This document shows positions 8,252 through 17,334 of a stretch of DNA of 64,000 nt, in pieces. The DNA comes from Gordonibacter pamelaeae (lineage in GTDB: Bacteria > Actinomycetota > Coriobacteriia > Coriobacteriales > Eggerthellaceae). Position numbers and translations under genes: made by a program. The stretch is taken from assembly GCF_042665095.1 (NCBI RefSeq), contig NZ_JBHTBV010000008.1; one strand, given 5' to 3'. The stretch's first letter is position 1, and each line of letters starts with the position of its first letter. Below the pieces are notes generated by a model that saw only the letters and a program-made list of their open reading frames with translations, did no database searches and was not told where the DNA came from.

Positions 8252-10891
8252 ATGAGCGCGGACACGAGGGGCGATACGGTCTTTCGCGGCATCGCGTGGT
8301 CGGCGTTCGCCTGCAGCGCGAACACGGCGTGCGTCGACGTGAAGGACGGCCGGGTGCTGCGCATCCGGCCCCTGCATTACGATGAGATAGAGGGAGGAAA
8401 GGAGCGCAGGCCCTGGCGCATCAAGGCTCGCGGGAAGACGTTCGAGCCGGGTGAGAAGACGCTTCTCCCCCCGCTTTCCCTAAGCTACAAAAAGCGCGTC
8501 TACTCCAAGAACCGTATCCTTCACCCGATGCGCCGCGTGGACTGGGATCCGCATGGCGAGCGCAACACGCAGAACCGCGGCAAATCGAAGTACGTCCGCA
8601 TCAGCTGGGATGAGGCAACGCAGATCATCGCGGACGAGATCAAGCGCGTTCACGACGAGTATGGCCCGCTTGCCATCCTCTGCCAAGCCGACGGCCATGG
8701 CGAGACGAAGGTCGTCCATGCACCCCATGGCTGCCAGGCCATGATGCTCGACCTCGTGGGCGGTTACACGCTGCAGGCGCGCCAACCCGACAGCTGGGAA
8801 GGATGGTACTGGGGCGGCAAGCATATCTGGGGCATGGAGCCCGTGGGCATGCAAGTGAACCAGCGCAACCTGTACAAGGATATCTGCGAGCACGGCGATG
8901 CCATCCTGTACTGGGGCTGCGACTTGGAGACAACGCCATGGGGGTGGGGCGGCGAGCAGCCCTCGCGCATGGCGTACTTCCTGGAGGAGCTGGGCGTGCG
9001 CCCGTTTTTCATCTCGCCGGACCTGAACTATGCGGGCGCTGCGCACAAGGGCAAGCCGGGCGCGCCCGTCAAGGGGAAATGGATCCCCGTCCTGCCCAAC
9101 ACCGATGCCGCGCTGCAACTGGCCATCGCCTACACGTGGATCACCGAGGGCACGTACTACCGGGATTACGTGGACACCCATACCGTGGGCTTCGACTGGT
9201 TCGAGCGCTACGTGCTCGGCGGCGAGGATGGCGTGCCCAAGACGCCGAAGTGGGCAGAGGGGAAGTGCGGCGTGCCCAGCTACACCATCAAGGCCCTCGC
9301 GCGCTATTGGGCGAAGCATGCCGTGTCCATCGCCCATGCCGACGGCGGCGGCATGATACGCTCGCCGTTCTCCGCCGAGCCGGCGCGCCTCGAGATCGTG
9401 CTCTTGGCCATGCAGGGCCTCGGCCGTCCTGGCACAGGCCAGCTCCACCTCATAGAGTTCGGCCAGTTCGGCTTCGACGAGTGGAATCCCCTGCCTCGCT
9501 CCGAGAAGTACTTCGAGGTGCCCGGAGCCTACCATGGGTGGATGGAGACGATCGGCCACCAGGCATTCGTGCCCAAAACCATGGTGCCCCAGGCGCTCAT
9601 GCTTCCCGAGGGCGAGAAGTTGCGTTGGTACGGGCACGTCGTATGCACGGCGCCGCGCGAGGACCAGTTCATCCCGTTCGAGTTCCCCGTCGACGGCGCT
9701 CCGATGATTCACATGATCTGGTCGGACTCTCCTAGTTGGACCACGTGCTGGAACGGTGGCTTCGCCATGCAGGAGGCCCTGCGCTCCAAGCGCGTGGAGA
9801 CCGTCGTGATGCAGCATCCCTGGTTCGAGAACGACACGCTGTTCGCCGACGTCGTACTTCCCGTGAGCACCATGTTCGAGGAGAAGGACATAGCCGTGGA
9901 CAACTGGACCGGGCAGTTCAACCTCATGTACGTACAAGACGATTGCGTGGACCCTCTTGGCGAGTCGAAGTCGGATTGGGAGTGCGTCATCGAGGTGGCC
10001 CGAAAGCTCGAGCGTTTCGGCGGCGCGTACGAGAACCTCGTGGAGCGCTATACGCGGGGCATGGACGTCGACGAATGGATCAAAGCCGGTTTCGACAGCG
10101 CCCAGGCAGACGCTCTCATGTCCTACGAGGAGTTCGCGGAGCGGAAGATATGCGTTGCGCCCACCGCCGAGGGCTGGGAGGACGATCCGGTGGCGCTCGC
10201 CGCCTGGTACGACGATCCCGCGAGCCAGCCCTTGCAGACGCCCACCCGCAAGATAGAGATCTACGCGACGGGGCTCGCAGAGCATTTCCCTGATGACGAG
10301 ACGCGGCCCGTGGTGCCGCATTGGATCGAGGAGTCCGAAGAGCTCAAGGAGCGCCTGTCGTGCGACCGCGCCGTGCGCTACCCGTTCCTTATGGTGACGA
10401 ACCATCCGCGTTGGCGCGTGCATTCCGAACATGACGACGTGACGTGGCTGCGCGAGATACGCACCTGCAAGGTGGAAGGCCCGGACGGCTACCTTTACGA
10501 GCCCGTTTGGCTGAACCCGGTGGATGCTGGAAGACTCGGCCTTGTCGATGGCGACGTGGTGCGCGTCTACAACGAGCGCGGCAGCGTGCTGGGCGGCGTG
10601 TACGTGAACGAGCGCATCATGCCCGGCGCGGTGTACCAGGACCACGGCGCGCGCGTCGATCCTATCGTGGGAGGAAGGGGAGGGCTCGACCGCGGCGGTG
10701 CGAACAACCTGATATGCCCCGAGGCATGCGGCTCCCGTAACACCGCTTCGGAAGCCACGAACGGCTTTCTGGTAAACGTGGAGAAGGTGGACGTGGCCGC
10801 CTTGGCTGCCCTGCACCCCGATGAGTTCGGCCGCGCGTACGACCCGGCCGACGGGTTGCGCGTGTCCGCTTGGATGGTTGAGGACGAGTAG
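8252..10891 (+). CDS. Molybdopterin enzyme, pyrogallol-phloroglucinol transhydroxylase-like large subunit
   Basis: An 879-residue DMSO-reductase-family catalytic subunit. The N-terminus lacks the four-cysteine cluster site of most relatives, as in the transhydroxylase of Pelobacter acidigallici. The segment QPDSWEGWYWGGKHIWG (about residue 179-194) closely matches that enzyme as I remember it, including the Asp and the Mo-ligating Ser of PDSWEGW; a His in GHG lies about 30 residues earlier. Relatives in gut Eggerthellaceae include catechol dehydroxylases, so the reaction may be hydroxyl transfer or reductive dehydroxylation of a phenolic ring. There is no Tat signal, so it is cytoplasmic. The ATG at 8252 is chosen because GAGGGAGG (8235-8242) then has a 9-base spacing; ATG 8243 is possible. 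The exact substrate is not known. Confidence 0.85.
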   Translation: MSADTRGDTVFRGIAWSAFACSANTACVDVKDGRVLRIRPLHYDEIEGGKERRPWRIKARGKTFEPGEKTLLPPLSLSYKKRVYSKNRILHPMRRVDWDPHGERNTQNRGKSKYVRISWDEATQIIADEIKRVHDEYGPLAILCQADGHGETKVVHAPHGCQAMMLDLVGGYTLQARQPDSWEGWYWGGKHIWGMEPVGMQVNQRNLYKDICEHGDAILYWGCDLETTPWGWGGEQPSRMAYFLEELGVRPFFISPDLNYAGAAHKGKPGAPVKGKWIPVLPNTDAALQLAIAYTWITEGTYYRDYVDTHTVGFDWFERYVLGGEDGVPKTPKWAEGKCGVPSYTIKALARYWAKHAVSIAHADGGGMIRSPFSAEPARLEIVLLAMQGLGRPGTGQLHLIEFGQFGFDEWNPLPRSEKYFEVPGAYHGWMETIGHQAFVPKTMVPQALMLPEGEKLRWYGHVVCTAPREDQFIPFEFPVDGAPMIHMIWSDSPSWTTCWNGGFAMQEALRSKRVETVVMQHPWFENDTLFADVVLPVSTMFEEKDIAVDNWTGQFNLMYVQDDCVDPLGESKSDWECVIEVARKLERFGGAYENLVERYTRGMDVDEWIKAGFDSAQADALMSYEEFAERKICVAPTAEGWEDDPVALAAWYDDPASQPLQTPTRKIEIYATGLAEHFPDDETRPVVPHWIEESEELKERLSCDRAVRYPFLMVTNHPRWRVHSEHDDVTWLREIRTCKVEGPDGYLYEPVWLNPVDAGRLGLVDGDVVRVYNERGSVLGGVYVNERIMPGAVYQDHGARVDPIVGGRGGLDRGGANNLICPEACGSRNTASEATNGFLVNVEKVDVAALAALHPDEFGRAYDPADGLRVSAWMVEDE

Positions 10892-10954
10892 CGGCGCAGG
10901 CGCGCGGCCCGCTTCGTCGGCGCGCGCCCGACCCGCGGAAATGGAGAGGAACCC

Positions 10955-11779
10955 ATGAAGGTATTCGTATTCGACTTGGACAAGTGCAACGGCTGCCACA
11001 ACTGCCAGATCGCCTGCAAGGACGAGCATGCGGGCAACGACTGGAGCCCCTATGCGCTGCCCCAACCCGACACCGGGCAGTTCTGGTGCAAGGTCGACGA
11101 AGAGGTGTGCGGCAAGGTGCCCCACGTGCGCGTGAACTATTTGCCGCGCCTGTGCAACCACTGCGACGAGGCTCCCTGCAGGGCGGCCTCGCCCGAGGCG
11201 GTGCGCAAGCGCGACGACGGCCTCGTGCTCATCGACCCGGCCGAGGCGGGCGCGCGGGAGCTCGTGGACGCCTGCCCCTACGGAGCGATCTTCTGGAACG
11301 AGGAGCTGGGCATCGCCCAGAAGTGCACAGGTTGCGCCCATCTGCTCGACGACGGCTGGGCCGAGCCGCGCTGCGTGGACGCCTGCTGCACGGGCGCCTT
11401 ACGCTTCGGCGAGGAAGAGGAGTTCGCCTGCGAGCTTGCGAAGGCCGAGACCCTGTCGCCCGAGTTGGGCACCGCACCTCGCGTGTACTACCTCAACAAG
11501 CCTAAGCGCTTCGTGGCTGCCACCGTGGTCGACGTGGAGGCCGACGAGGTGGTGGAGGGGGCGCGGGCGACGCTCGTGCGCGCGACCGATGGAGAGACAA
11601 CGGCCGTATGCGTTGCAGACGAGTTCGGCGACGTGTGGATCGACGGCGTGGAGCCGGGTGCGTATCGCCTGTGGATACAGAAGGAGGGCTACCTTGACCT
11701 GCCGTGCGACGTCGACGTGGTCGAGAAGGATTACGCGGTTCCCGAGCTGCGCTTCTACCGTGAGCCGACGCTGCCCTAG
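10955..11779 (+). CDS. Four-cluster-type ferredoxin subunit, transhydroxylase small-subunit-like
   Basis: A 274-residue iron-sulfur protein, almost the same length as the Pelobacter transhydroxylase small subunit. The first 175 residues carry ferredoxin cysteine motifs: CNGCHNCQIAC (Cys11, 14, 17, 21), CNHCDEAPC, ACPYGA, and CTGCAHLL...CVDACCTGA. Residues about 180-270 form a beta-rich Cna-B/transthyretin-like domain (VVEGARATLV...GVEPGAYRLWIQKEGY), which is characteristic of the transhydroxylase small subunit and rare in other DMSO-reductase partners. It follows the large subunit by 63 bases with GGAGAGGA before the ATG, so the two form one operon and complex. Confidence 0.88.
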   Translation: MKVFVFDLDKCNGCHNCQIACKDEHAGNDWSPYALPQPDTGQFWCKVDEEVCGKVPHVRVNYLPRLCNHCDEAPCRAASPEAVRKRDDGLVLIDPAEAGARELVDACPYGAIFWNEELGIAQKCTGCAHLLDDGWAEPRCVDACCTGALRFGEEEEFACELAKAETLSPELGTAPRVYYLNKPKRFVAATVVDVEADEVVEGARATLVRATDGETTAVCVADEFGDVWIDGVEPGAYRLWIQKEGYLDLPCDVDVVEKDYAVPELRFYREPTLP

Positions 11780-11836
11780 GCATCGGCAAGGGTGCTTTGC
11801 GGCGAGACAAGCAACCAAACGAGGAGGGATTCCGAA

Positions 11837-13243
11837 ATGAAAGAGGAGAAACAAGGCAGGAAAGAGAAGAAAGCCGTCAAACGCGGCTACGGGATGAACG
11901 AGCGACCGCATGCGGGCGAGCTGGGCGCGTTCGGACTGCAGCACGCGCTCATCATCTTGTTCCAGACGCTGCCGGCGCCGCTTTTGATCGCAGGCGGTCT
12001 CGGCCTCGGGCCGGGGGAGACCTCCATCCTGATAGCGTCTGCGCTGTTCGTGAGCGGTATCTGCACGTTCATCCAGAGTTATGGCGTGGGTCCTCTGGGC
12101 GCGCGCATCCCCATGGTCATGGTGGGCAGCTTCGTGTTCATCGCGCCCGCGCTGCTCATCATCCCCGAAGCGGGATTCGGCGGCTATATGGGTGCTTGCA
12201 TCGTCGCCGCCGTTATCTGCGGCGTGGTGTTCGTGCTGTTCTCCGATTGGCTCAAGGTCATATTCCCGTCGTTCGTGTCGGGCGCCGTTCTGCTCGTGCT
12301 GGGAACGGGGCTTATCGGCAACGCGCTCGCGAACTGTGCGGGTGGCAGCGGTGCTGCGAGCTTCGGCGAGCCTGTTAACCTCGTGCTCGCGGGCGTCACC
12401 TTCCTCGTCGTGCTTATACTGAGCGTGTTCGGGAAAGGCTTCGTCAAGGGGGCTGCGCCGCTCATCGGCATGGCGGCCGGATTCGCTATCAGCGTCGCCA
12501 TGGGTATGGTGGACTTCTCATCGGTCTCCGAGGCCGCCTGGATCGGCTTGCCGCAGCCGCTGCATTGGGGCATCTCGTTCCCGATCGACGCCTGCGTGGT
12601 TATCACGCTCGTGGCCGTCTGCGGCGTTGTGGAGATACTCGGCACCACGTCTGCCACCACGACCGTCGCCGAGAATCGCCTAGCCACGCCTGGCGAGACG
12701 CGCCGCACCGTGCTGACCCAGTCGGTCACGAGCGTGTTCGCCGGCCTGTTCAACGCCGTACCTACCATCTCGGGCAGCGCGAACATCGGCCTCATGGGCA
12801 TCACGCGCGTGTTCAGCCGCTACGCGGTTGCGGTTGCAGGCGGCATCGTCCTGCTCATGGGCCTGTGCCCCAAGCTGTCCGCCGTGTTCTCGGTTATTCC
12901 GAATCCCGTGTTCGGCGGCGCCGTGATCATGATGTTCGGCACTATCCTGGTCAACGGCATGAAGATCATCATGGAAAGCGAGCAGACCGCGCGTACGCAG
13001 ACGATCCTGGCGGTGGCGCTGGCCGTGGGCGTCGGCTTCAACTCGGTGGCCGGGGCGCTCGACCAGTTCCCGTTCTGGGTGTCCACCATGCTCTGCGGGG
13101 TGCCCGGCACCGCCTTCGTCGCCGTGATCCTGAACGTGCTTTTGCCCGGACGCAACCTTAAGCGCCCGGACCCCGCCGATGCCGGCGCCGAGACTCATGC
13201 AGCTGCAGAGACCGCCGAGGAGGAGGCGCCGTTGGGAGCCTGA
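11837..13243 (+). CDS. NCS2 family nucleobase:cation symporter (copy 1)
   Basis: A 468-residue permease with about 14 membrane segments. It belongs to the NCS2 uracil/xanthine family: the QHALIILFQTLPAPLLIAGG segment of helix 1 and the conserved acidic motif region CGVVEILGTTSATT of the substrate site are visible. A Lys-rich cytoplasmic N-terminus of 25 residues precedes it. The start at 11837 follows GAGGAGGGA; the frame is open upstream but only from inside the end of the previous gene region. It lies in the transhydroxylase operon and has a tandem paralogue, which suggests it imports the molybdoenzyme's substrate, possibly a planar aromatic or hydroxylated heterocycle rather than a common nucleobase. 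Confidence 0.88.
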   Translation: MKEEKQGRKEKKAVKRGYGMNERPHAGELGAFGLQHALIILFQTLPAPLLIAGGLGLGPGETSILIASALFVSGICTFIQSYGVGPLGARIPMVMVGSFVFIAPALLIIPEAGFGGYMGACIVAAVICGVVFVLFSDWLKVIFPSFVSGAVLLVLGTGLIGNALANCAGGSGAASFGEPVNLVLAGVTFLVVLILSVFGKGFVKGAAPLIGMAAGFAISVAMGMVDFSSVSEAAWIGLPQPLHWGISFPIDACVVITLVAVCGVVEILGTTSATTTVAENRLATPGETRRTVLTQSVTSVFAGLFNAVPTISGSANIGLMGITRVFSRYAVAVAGGIVLLMGLCPKLSAVFSVIPNPVFGGAVIMMFGTILVNGMKIIMESEQTARTQTILAVALAVGVGFNSVAGALDQFPFWVSTMLCGVPGTAFVAVILNVLLPGRNLKRPDPADAGAETHAAAETAEEEAPLGA

Positions 13244-13357
13244 AAGGCCGTCGTGCGGGGCGCGTCCATACGGGGGCGCGCCGCCGCACGGCACTGTTGC
13301 GTAACCTGTGCAACTTGCTCAAGCCCTTTCGGAGAAAGGGCGCGATAGGGGGATGCC

Positions 13358-14740
13358 ATGAAATCTCAAGGGTATGGCATGGATGAGCGACCGCCGGTGC
13401 GGGAACTCGTACCGTTCGGCGTGCAGCATGCGCTGCTCGTCGCGTTCCAAGCGCTTCCGGCGCCGCTGCTCGTCTCGGCGGGCCTGGGGTTCAGCCCCGC
13501 CGAGACCACGGTGCTCGTCGCCTGTGCGCTGTTCGTGGCCGGCGTCTCCACGCTCGTGCAGACGCTCGGCATCGGGCCGGTAGGCGGCAAGCTGCCCATT
13601 GCCATGGTATGCAGCATTGTGTTCGTTTCGCCGGCACTGCTCATCGCGCCGCAGGTAGGATACGCCGGCTACGTCGGGGCGTGCCTGGTCGGCAGCCTCG
13701 TGTGCGGCGTGGTATTCTTCGCATTCTCGGACAGGCTGAAAGTGGTCGTGCCCTCTTTCGTGTCAGGTGCGGTGGTGTTCGTACTGGGCACCACGCTTCT
13801 GGGGGTGGCGTTGGGCTACTGCGCAGGCGGGGCCGACAGCCCGGGATTCGGCGATCCGGCGAACTACCTTCTTGCCGGCATCACGCTTGCCACGGTGCTG
13901 GCCTTCAATGTGCTCGGCAAGGGATTCCTGCACGGGGCTGCCCCGCTCATCGGCTTGGCCGTGGGGTTCGCGACGGCAGCAGCGCTCGGTCGCGTCGACT
14001 TCGGCCCGGTGGAGGCGGCTGCGTGGTTCGCTTTTCCCGAGCCGTTGCGCTGGGGCATCGCATTCCCGATCGACGCCTGCATCACCATTGCGTTTCTGGC
14101 CATCTGCGGAGTGGCCGAGCTCTTGGGCGACACGTCGGCCACGACCATGCTCACCGAGGAGCGCATGCCCACCAAGAGGGAGACGCGCGGCGTTATCTTT
14201 ACCCAGGCTGTCACGAGCGGGTTCTCCGCGCTTTTCAACAACGGACCCACCATATCGGCCAGCGCGGATGTGGGCCTGCTCGGCATCACCCGCGTCTTCA
14301 GTCGCCATGTGGTTGCCGTGGCCGGCGCCATTATGATCGTGGCCGGCCTCTGCCCTAAGGTCAGCGCGCTGTGCTCAGTCATTCCCACTCCGGTGTTCGG
14401 TGGGGCGGTCATCCTCACGTTCGGCGTGGTCATGGTCAGCGGCATGAGGATCATCATGCAGGATCGGCCCGATGCGCGCACCACCACCATCGTGGCCGTG
14501 TCGTTGGCGGTAGGGCTTGGGTTCAACGCGCAGCCCGAGGCACTGGCAAGCTTCCCGCTTTGGGTGTCGATGTTCTTGAGCGGCGTGCCTGGCACGGCCT
14601 TCACGGCCGTCATATTGAACCTGGTGCTGCCGGGCAGGAAGAGGGCTTCGGCGGATTCCACGGGCAAAGCGGCGCCCGAGGTGGGCGCGAGAGAGGACGG
14701 GGACGGGATGGGCTCCCCGGGCGGGCGCGGCTTGCGGTAG
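13358..14740 (+). CDS. NCS2 family nucleobase:cation symporter (copy 2)
   Basis: A 460-residue permease clearly paralogous to the preceding gene along its whole length (for example QHALLVAFQALPAPLLVSAG and CGVAELLGDTSATTMLTEER). The acidic residue of the family's substrate motif is conserved. Two tandem NCS2 genes suggest import of two related compounds, or import and product export. The start ATG follows a GGGGGA purine run. The stop is 15 bases before the right copy of the 69-bp direct repeat, making this the last gene of the bracketed block. The tail after residue 435 is polar and variable. Confidence 0.88.
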   Translation: MKSQGYGMDERPPVRELVPFGVQHALLVAFQALPAPLLVSAGLGFSPAETTVLVACALFVAGVSTLVQTLGIGPVGGKLPIAMVCSIVFVSPALLIAPQVGYAGYVGACLVGSLVCGVVFFAFSDRLKVVVPSFVSGAVVFVLGTTLLGVALGYCAGGADSPGFGDPANYLLAGITLATVLAFNVLGKGFLHGAAPLIGLAVGFATAAALGRVDFGPVEAAAWFAFPEPLRWGIAFPIDACITIAFLAICGVAELLGDTSATTMLTEERMPTKRETRGVIFTQAVTSGFSALFNNGPTISASADVGLLGITRVFSRHVVAVAGAIMIVAGLCPKVSALCSVIPTPVFGGAVILTFGVVMVSGMRIIMQDRPDARTTTIVAVSLAVGLGFNAQPEALASFPLWVSMFLSGVPGTAFTAVILNLVLPGRKRASADSTGKAAPEVGAREDGDGMGSPGGRGLR

Positions 14741-14755
14741 CGTGGCGACCCAGAG

Positions 14756-14824
14756 GGCGCGGCCTTCGCGAAACCGTCACGCACGCGTTGAGCACGCGGG
14801 CTTTCGCGAGACCCGGCGCGGCAT
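14756..14824 (+). repeat. 69-bp direct repeat, right copy
   Basis: Same 69 bases as 6453-6521 in the same orientation, differing only by GAGACC in place of GAGGCC. It lies between the second NCS2 gene and the trxB promoter. Confidence 0.85.
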
Positions 14825-14874
14825 GACGGTTTCCCAACCGAATCCTGCTTATTCGGCGTAAAGTGGTGCCGATC

Positions 14875-14904
14875 TTGTGACAATTAGGCGACGAGCCCTA
14901 TACT
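14875..14904 (+). promoter_or_regulatory. Candidate sigma70-type promoter of trxB
   Basis: TTGTGA (14875-14880) and TATACT (14899-14904) are 18 bases apart, 37 bases before the trxB start codon. No other good match was seen in this intergenic region. Confidence 0.5.
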
Positions 14905-14941
14905 GGTTGCAAAGCAAAGGTTCCGCGATAGGAGGCTTCCC

Positions 14942-15916
14942 ATGACAGAGGAACCCAACAACGGCACGTCCGCCGCGTGCAAGGCGCCCGGAGCGCAGGA
15001 GAAGGCTATCGACGTCGCCGTCATCGGGGCAGGGCCGGCCGGGCTCACGGCGGGGCTCTACGCCGCGCGCGCCGGGCTCGAGGCCGTGGTGTTCGAGCGC
15101 ATCGCACCGGGCGGGCAGCTGGCCCAGACCGAGCACATGGAGAACTACCCGGGCTTCCCCGACGGCACGAACGGCTTTGAGCTGGCCTTCTCCATGAAGC
15201 AGCAGGCCGATCGCTTCGGCGTGCGCAACGTGGGCGAGGAGGTGCTCTCCGTCGACTTCACCCAGAACCCCAAGGTGCTCAAGACCGCGTTCAACGAGTA
15301 CCGCGCCAACAGCGTGATCATCGCCACCGGCGCGCGCCCGCGCAAGCTGGGGCTGGAGCTGGAGGAGGAGCTGCAGGGCCGCGGCGTGTCGTACTGCGCC
15401 ACCTGCGACGGCAACTTCTTCCGCGACAAGACCGTCATGGTGGTGGGCGGCGGCAACACGGCCGCGGGCGACGCCATCTACCTGTCGCGCATCTGCAAGA
15501 AGGTGTACCTGGTGCACCGCCGCGACAAGCTGCGCGCCACCGCCATCTACCACAAGCGCCTGGAGGACCTGCCGAACCTGGAGTTCGTGTGGAACGCCGT
15601 GCCGCGCAAGCTCGTGGCCGACGAGGGCGCGCTCGCGGGTGTGCGCGTGGAGATGCTCGAGACGGGCGAGGAGCGCGACATCGCCGTGGACGGCCTGTTC
15701 GTGGCCGTGGGCACCGAGCCGAACACCGAGTTTCTGGCTGGTGCGCTGACGACGGACGAGACGGGCTACATCGTGGCCGGAGAGTCGGGCGAGACGGAGG
15801 TTCCCGGCGTCTACGTGGCCGGGGACGTGCGCACGAAGTTCCTGCGCCAGGTGGTCACCGCCGTGGCCGACGGGGCGCTTTGCGCCGAGGAGGCGGCGGA
15901 GTACCTGGCCATCTAG
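14942..15916 (+). CDS. trxB: Thioredoxin-disulfide reductase
   Basis: A 324-residue flavoprotein of the usual size. FAD-binding GAGPAGL is near residue 30, the redox-active CATC (in SYCATCDG) near 150, the NADPH-binding GGGNTAAGDA near 180, and the FAD-contacting VYVAGD near the C-terminus. The first 22 residues are a polar extension. It passes electrons from NADPH to thioredoxin, and so supplies MsrAB. It has its own promoter and an AGGAGG ribosome site 8 bases before the ATG. The neighbouring direct repeat suggests that it once lay directly opposite msrAB. Confidence 0.96.
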   Translation: MTEEPNNGTSAACKAPGAQEKAIDVAVIGAGPAGLTAGLYAARAGLEAVVFERIAPGGQLAQTEHMENYPGFPDGTNGFELAFSMKQQADRFGVRNVGEEVLSVDFTQNPKVLKTAFNEYRANSVIIATGARPRKLGLELEEELQGRGVSYCATCDGNFFRDKTVMVVGGGNTAAGDAIYLSRICKKVYLVHRRDKLRATAIYHKRLEDLPNLEFVWNAVPRKLVADEGALAGVRVEMLETGEERDIAVDGLFVAVGTEPNTEFLAGALTTDETGYIVAGESGETEVPGVYVAGDVRTKFLRQVVTAVADGALCAEEAAEYLAI

Positions 15917-16064
15917 GGGAGGCGCTGCGGGAGGGGCTGCGCTTTGCGCCGCTCTCTGATATCATGAACCAGTTACCGTAAAGGCGCCCGGTTGCCCTGT
16001 GCACCGGGCGCTCGCCGCGCGCGGGGCGTGCGCCGCGCAACCACGTTCAAGAAGGACATATCCC

Positions 16065-17138
16065 ATGCAGGAAACGGACATGCGAGAGAAGCTCGAGAAG
16101 ATCATCCAGGCTTACGAGGACCTCCAGGGGCGCATGGGCGACCCCGCCGTGCTCGCCGATCAGAAGGAATACAACCGCCTGGCCAAGGAGTACGCGAGCC
16201 AGGGGCCGCTCGCGAAGAAGGCGCGCGAGTACGTGCAGGCTTCCGACGACCTGGCCGCGGCCAAGGAGATGATGGCCGACCCCGACATGCGCGAGTTCGC
16301 GCAGGAGGAGATAGCCGGGATCGAGGCGAAGCTCCCCGCGCTCGAGGAGGACATCAAGTTCATGCTCATTCCGGCCGACCCGGCCGACGACAAGGACATC
16401 ATCGTGGAGATCCGCGCGGCGGCCGGCGGCGACGAGGCGGCCATCTTCGCGGGCGACCTCTACAAGATGTACGAGCGCTTCGCAGGCGCGCAAGGCTGGA
16501 AGACCGAGACCATGGACGTGTCGGCCTCCGAGGCCGGCGGCTTCAAGGAGATCCAGTTCAAGGTCAAGGGCGACCACGTGTACTCGGTCATGAAGTTCGA
16601 GAGCGGCGTGCACCGCGTGCAGCGCGTCCCGAAGACCGAGAGCCAGGGGCGCATCCACACGTCCACGGCCACGGTGGCGGTGCTGCCCGAGGCTGACGAG
16701 GTGGAGGTCGACATCAACGAGAACGACCTGCGCATCGACGTGTACCGCGCCGGCGGCCCGGGCGGCCAGTGCGTCAACACCACCGACTCGGCCGTGCGCA
16801 TCACGCACCTGCCGAGCGGCCTGGTGGTGCAGTCGCAGGACCAGAAGTCGCAGCTGCAGAACAAGATCGCGGCCATGGCCGTGCTCCGCGCGCGCTTGTA
16901 CGAGAAGATGCTCGCCGAGCAGCAGGCTGCCGAGGGGGCCGAGCGCCTGGCGCAGATCGGCTCGGGCGACCGCTCGGAGAAGATCCGCACCTACAACGGC
17001 CCGCAGGACCGCGTGACCGACCACCGCATCGGCTACAACGGCACCTACAACGGCGTGCTTTTGGGCGACGGCCTGGGCGACGTGATCACCGCCCTGCAGG
17101 CCGCCGACCGCGCGCAGAAGCTGGAAGCCGTGGTCTGA
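16065..17138 (+). CDS. prfA: Peptide chain release factor 1
   Basis: A 357-residue class I release factor. The catalytic GGQ lies at about 233-235 in AGGPGGQCVNTTDSAVR, and the codon-recognition loop carries a P-x-T tripeptide (PKT at about 179-181), which marks RF1 (UAA/UAG) rather than RF2 (SPF). The start at 16065 is preferred because GAAGGA lies 9 bases upstream; a second ATG at 16080 has a weaker site. prmC, which methylates the GGQ glutamine, follows after a structured intergenic element, the usual prfA-prmC order. Confidence 0.96.
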   Translation: MQETDMREKLEKIIQAYEDLQGRMGDPAVLADQKEYNRLAKEYASQGPLAKKAREYVQASDDLAAAKEMMADPDMREFAQEEIAGIEAKLPALEEDIKFMLIPADPADDKDIIVEIRAAAGGDEAAIFAGDLYKMYERFAGAQGWKTETMDVSASEAGGFKEIQFKVKGDHVYSVMKFESGVHRVQRVPKTESQGRIHTSTATVAVLPEADEVEVDINENDLRIDVYRAGGPGGQCVNTTDSAVRITHLPSGLVVQSQDQKSQLQNKIAAMAVLRARLYEKMLAEQQAAEGAERLAQIGSGDRSEKIRTYNGPQDRVTDHRIGYNGTYNGVLLGDGLGDVITALQAADRAQKLEAVV

Positions 17139-17139
17139 T

Positions 17140-17310
17140 GTTCCGGCGGCCTGCCGGCCGCCGGAACCTGCCGACGCTGCGAAGGCCCGTAGCACGCCGT
17201 CTTCGCGCGATCCCGCGGGCTCGCGTACCGAAGTACGCTTCGTCCGCGCGATCCCGCGAATACGACGCACCACGGGCCTTCTCGCTGACTTACTACGCCA
17301 ACCGGCGACT
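17140..17310 (+). repeat. Structured intergenic element, copy 1
   Basis: Two parts. First a hairpin GTTCCGGCGGC/GCCGCCGGAAC (17140-17167) closed over a TGCC tetraloop by a C-G pair. Then a long stem from GCGAAGGCCCGT (17179-17190) to ACGGGCCTTCTCGC (17272-17285) with a central hairpin GCGTAC-CGAA-GTACGC (17223-17238), and a conserved tail TGACTTACTACGCCAACC. The same architecture recurs after glnA (51646-51818) with compensatory changes. It starts two bases after the prfA stop and may act as terminator or processing site. Confidence 0.75.
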
Positions 17311-17334
17311 CCGTCAACCTGCGAGGTTTTGATC

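Noticed and set aside
8480..11341. A 950-codon open frame antisense to the transhydroxylase genes
   Set aside because: Opposes two clear conserved genes and has no recognisable motif; high G+C keeps stop codons rare.
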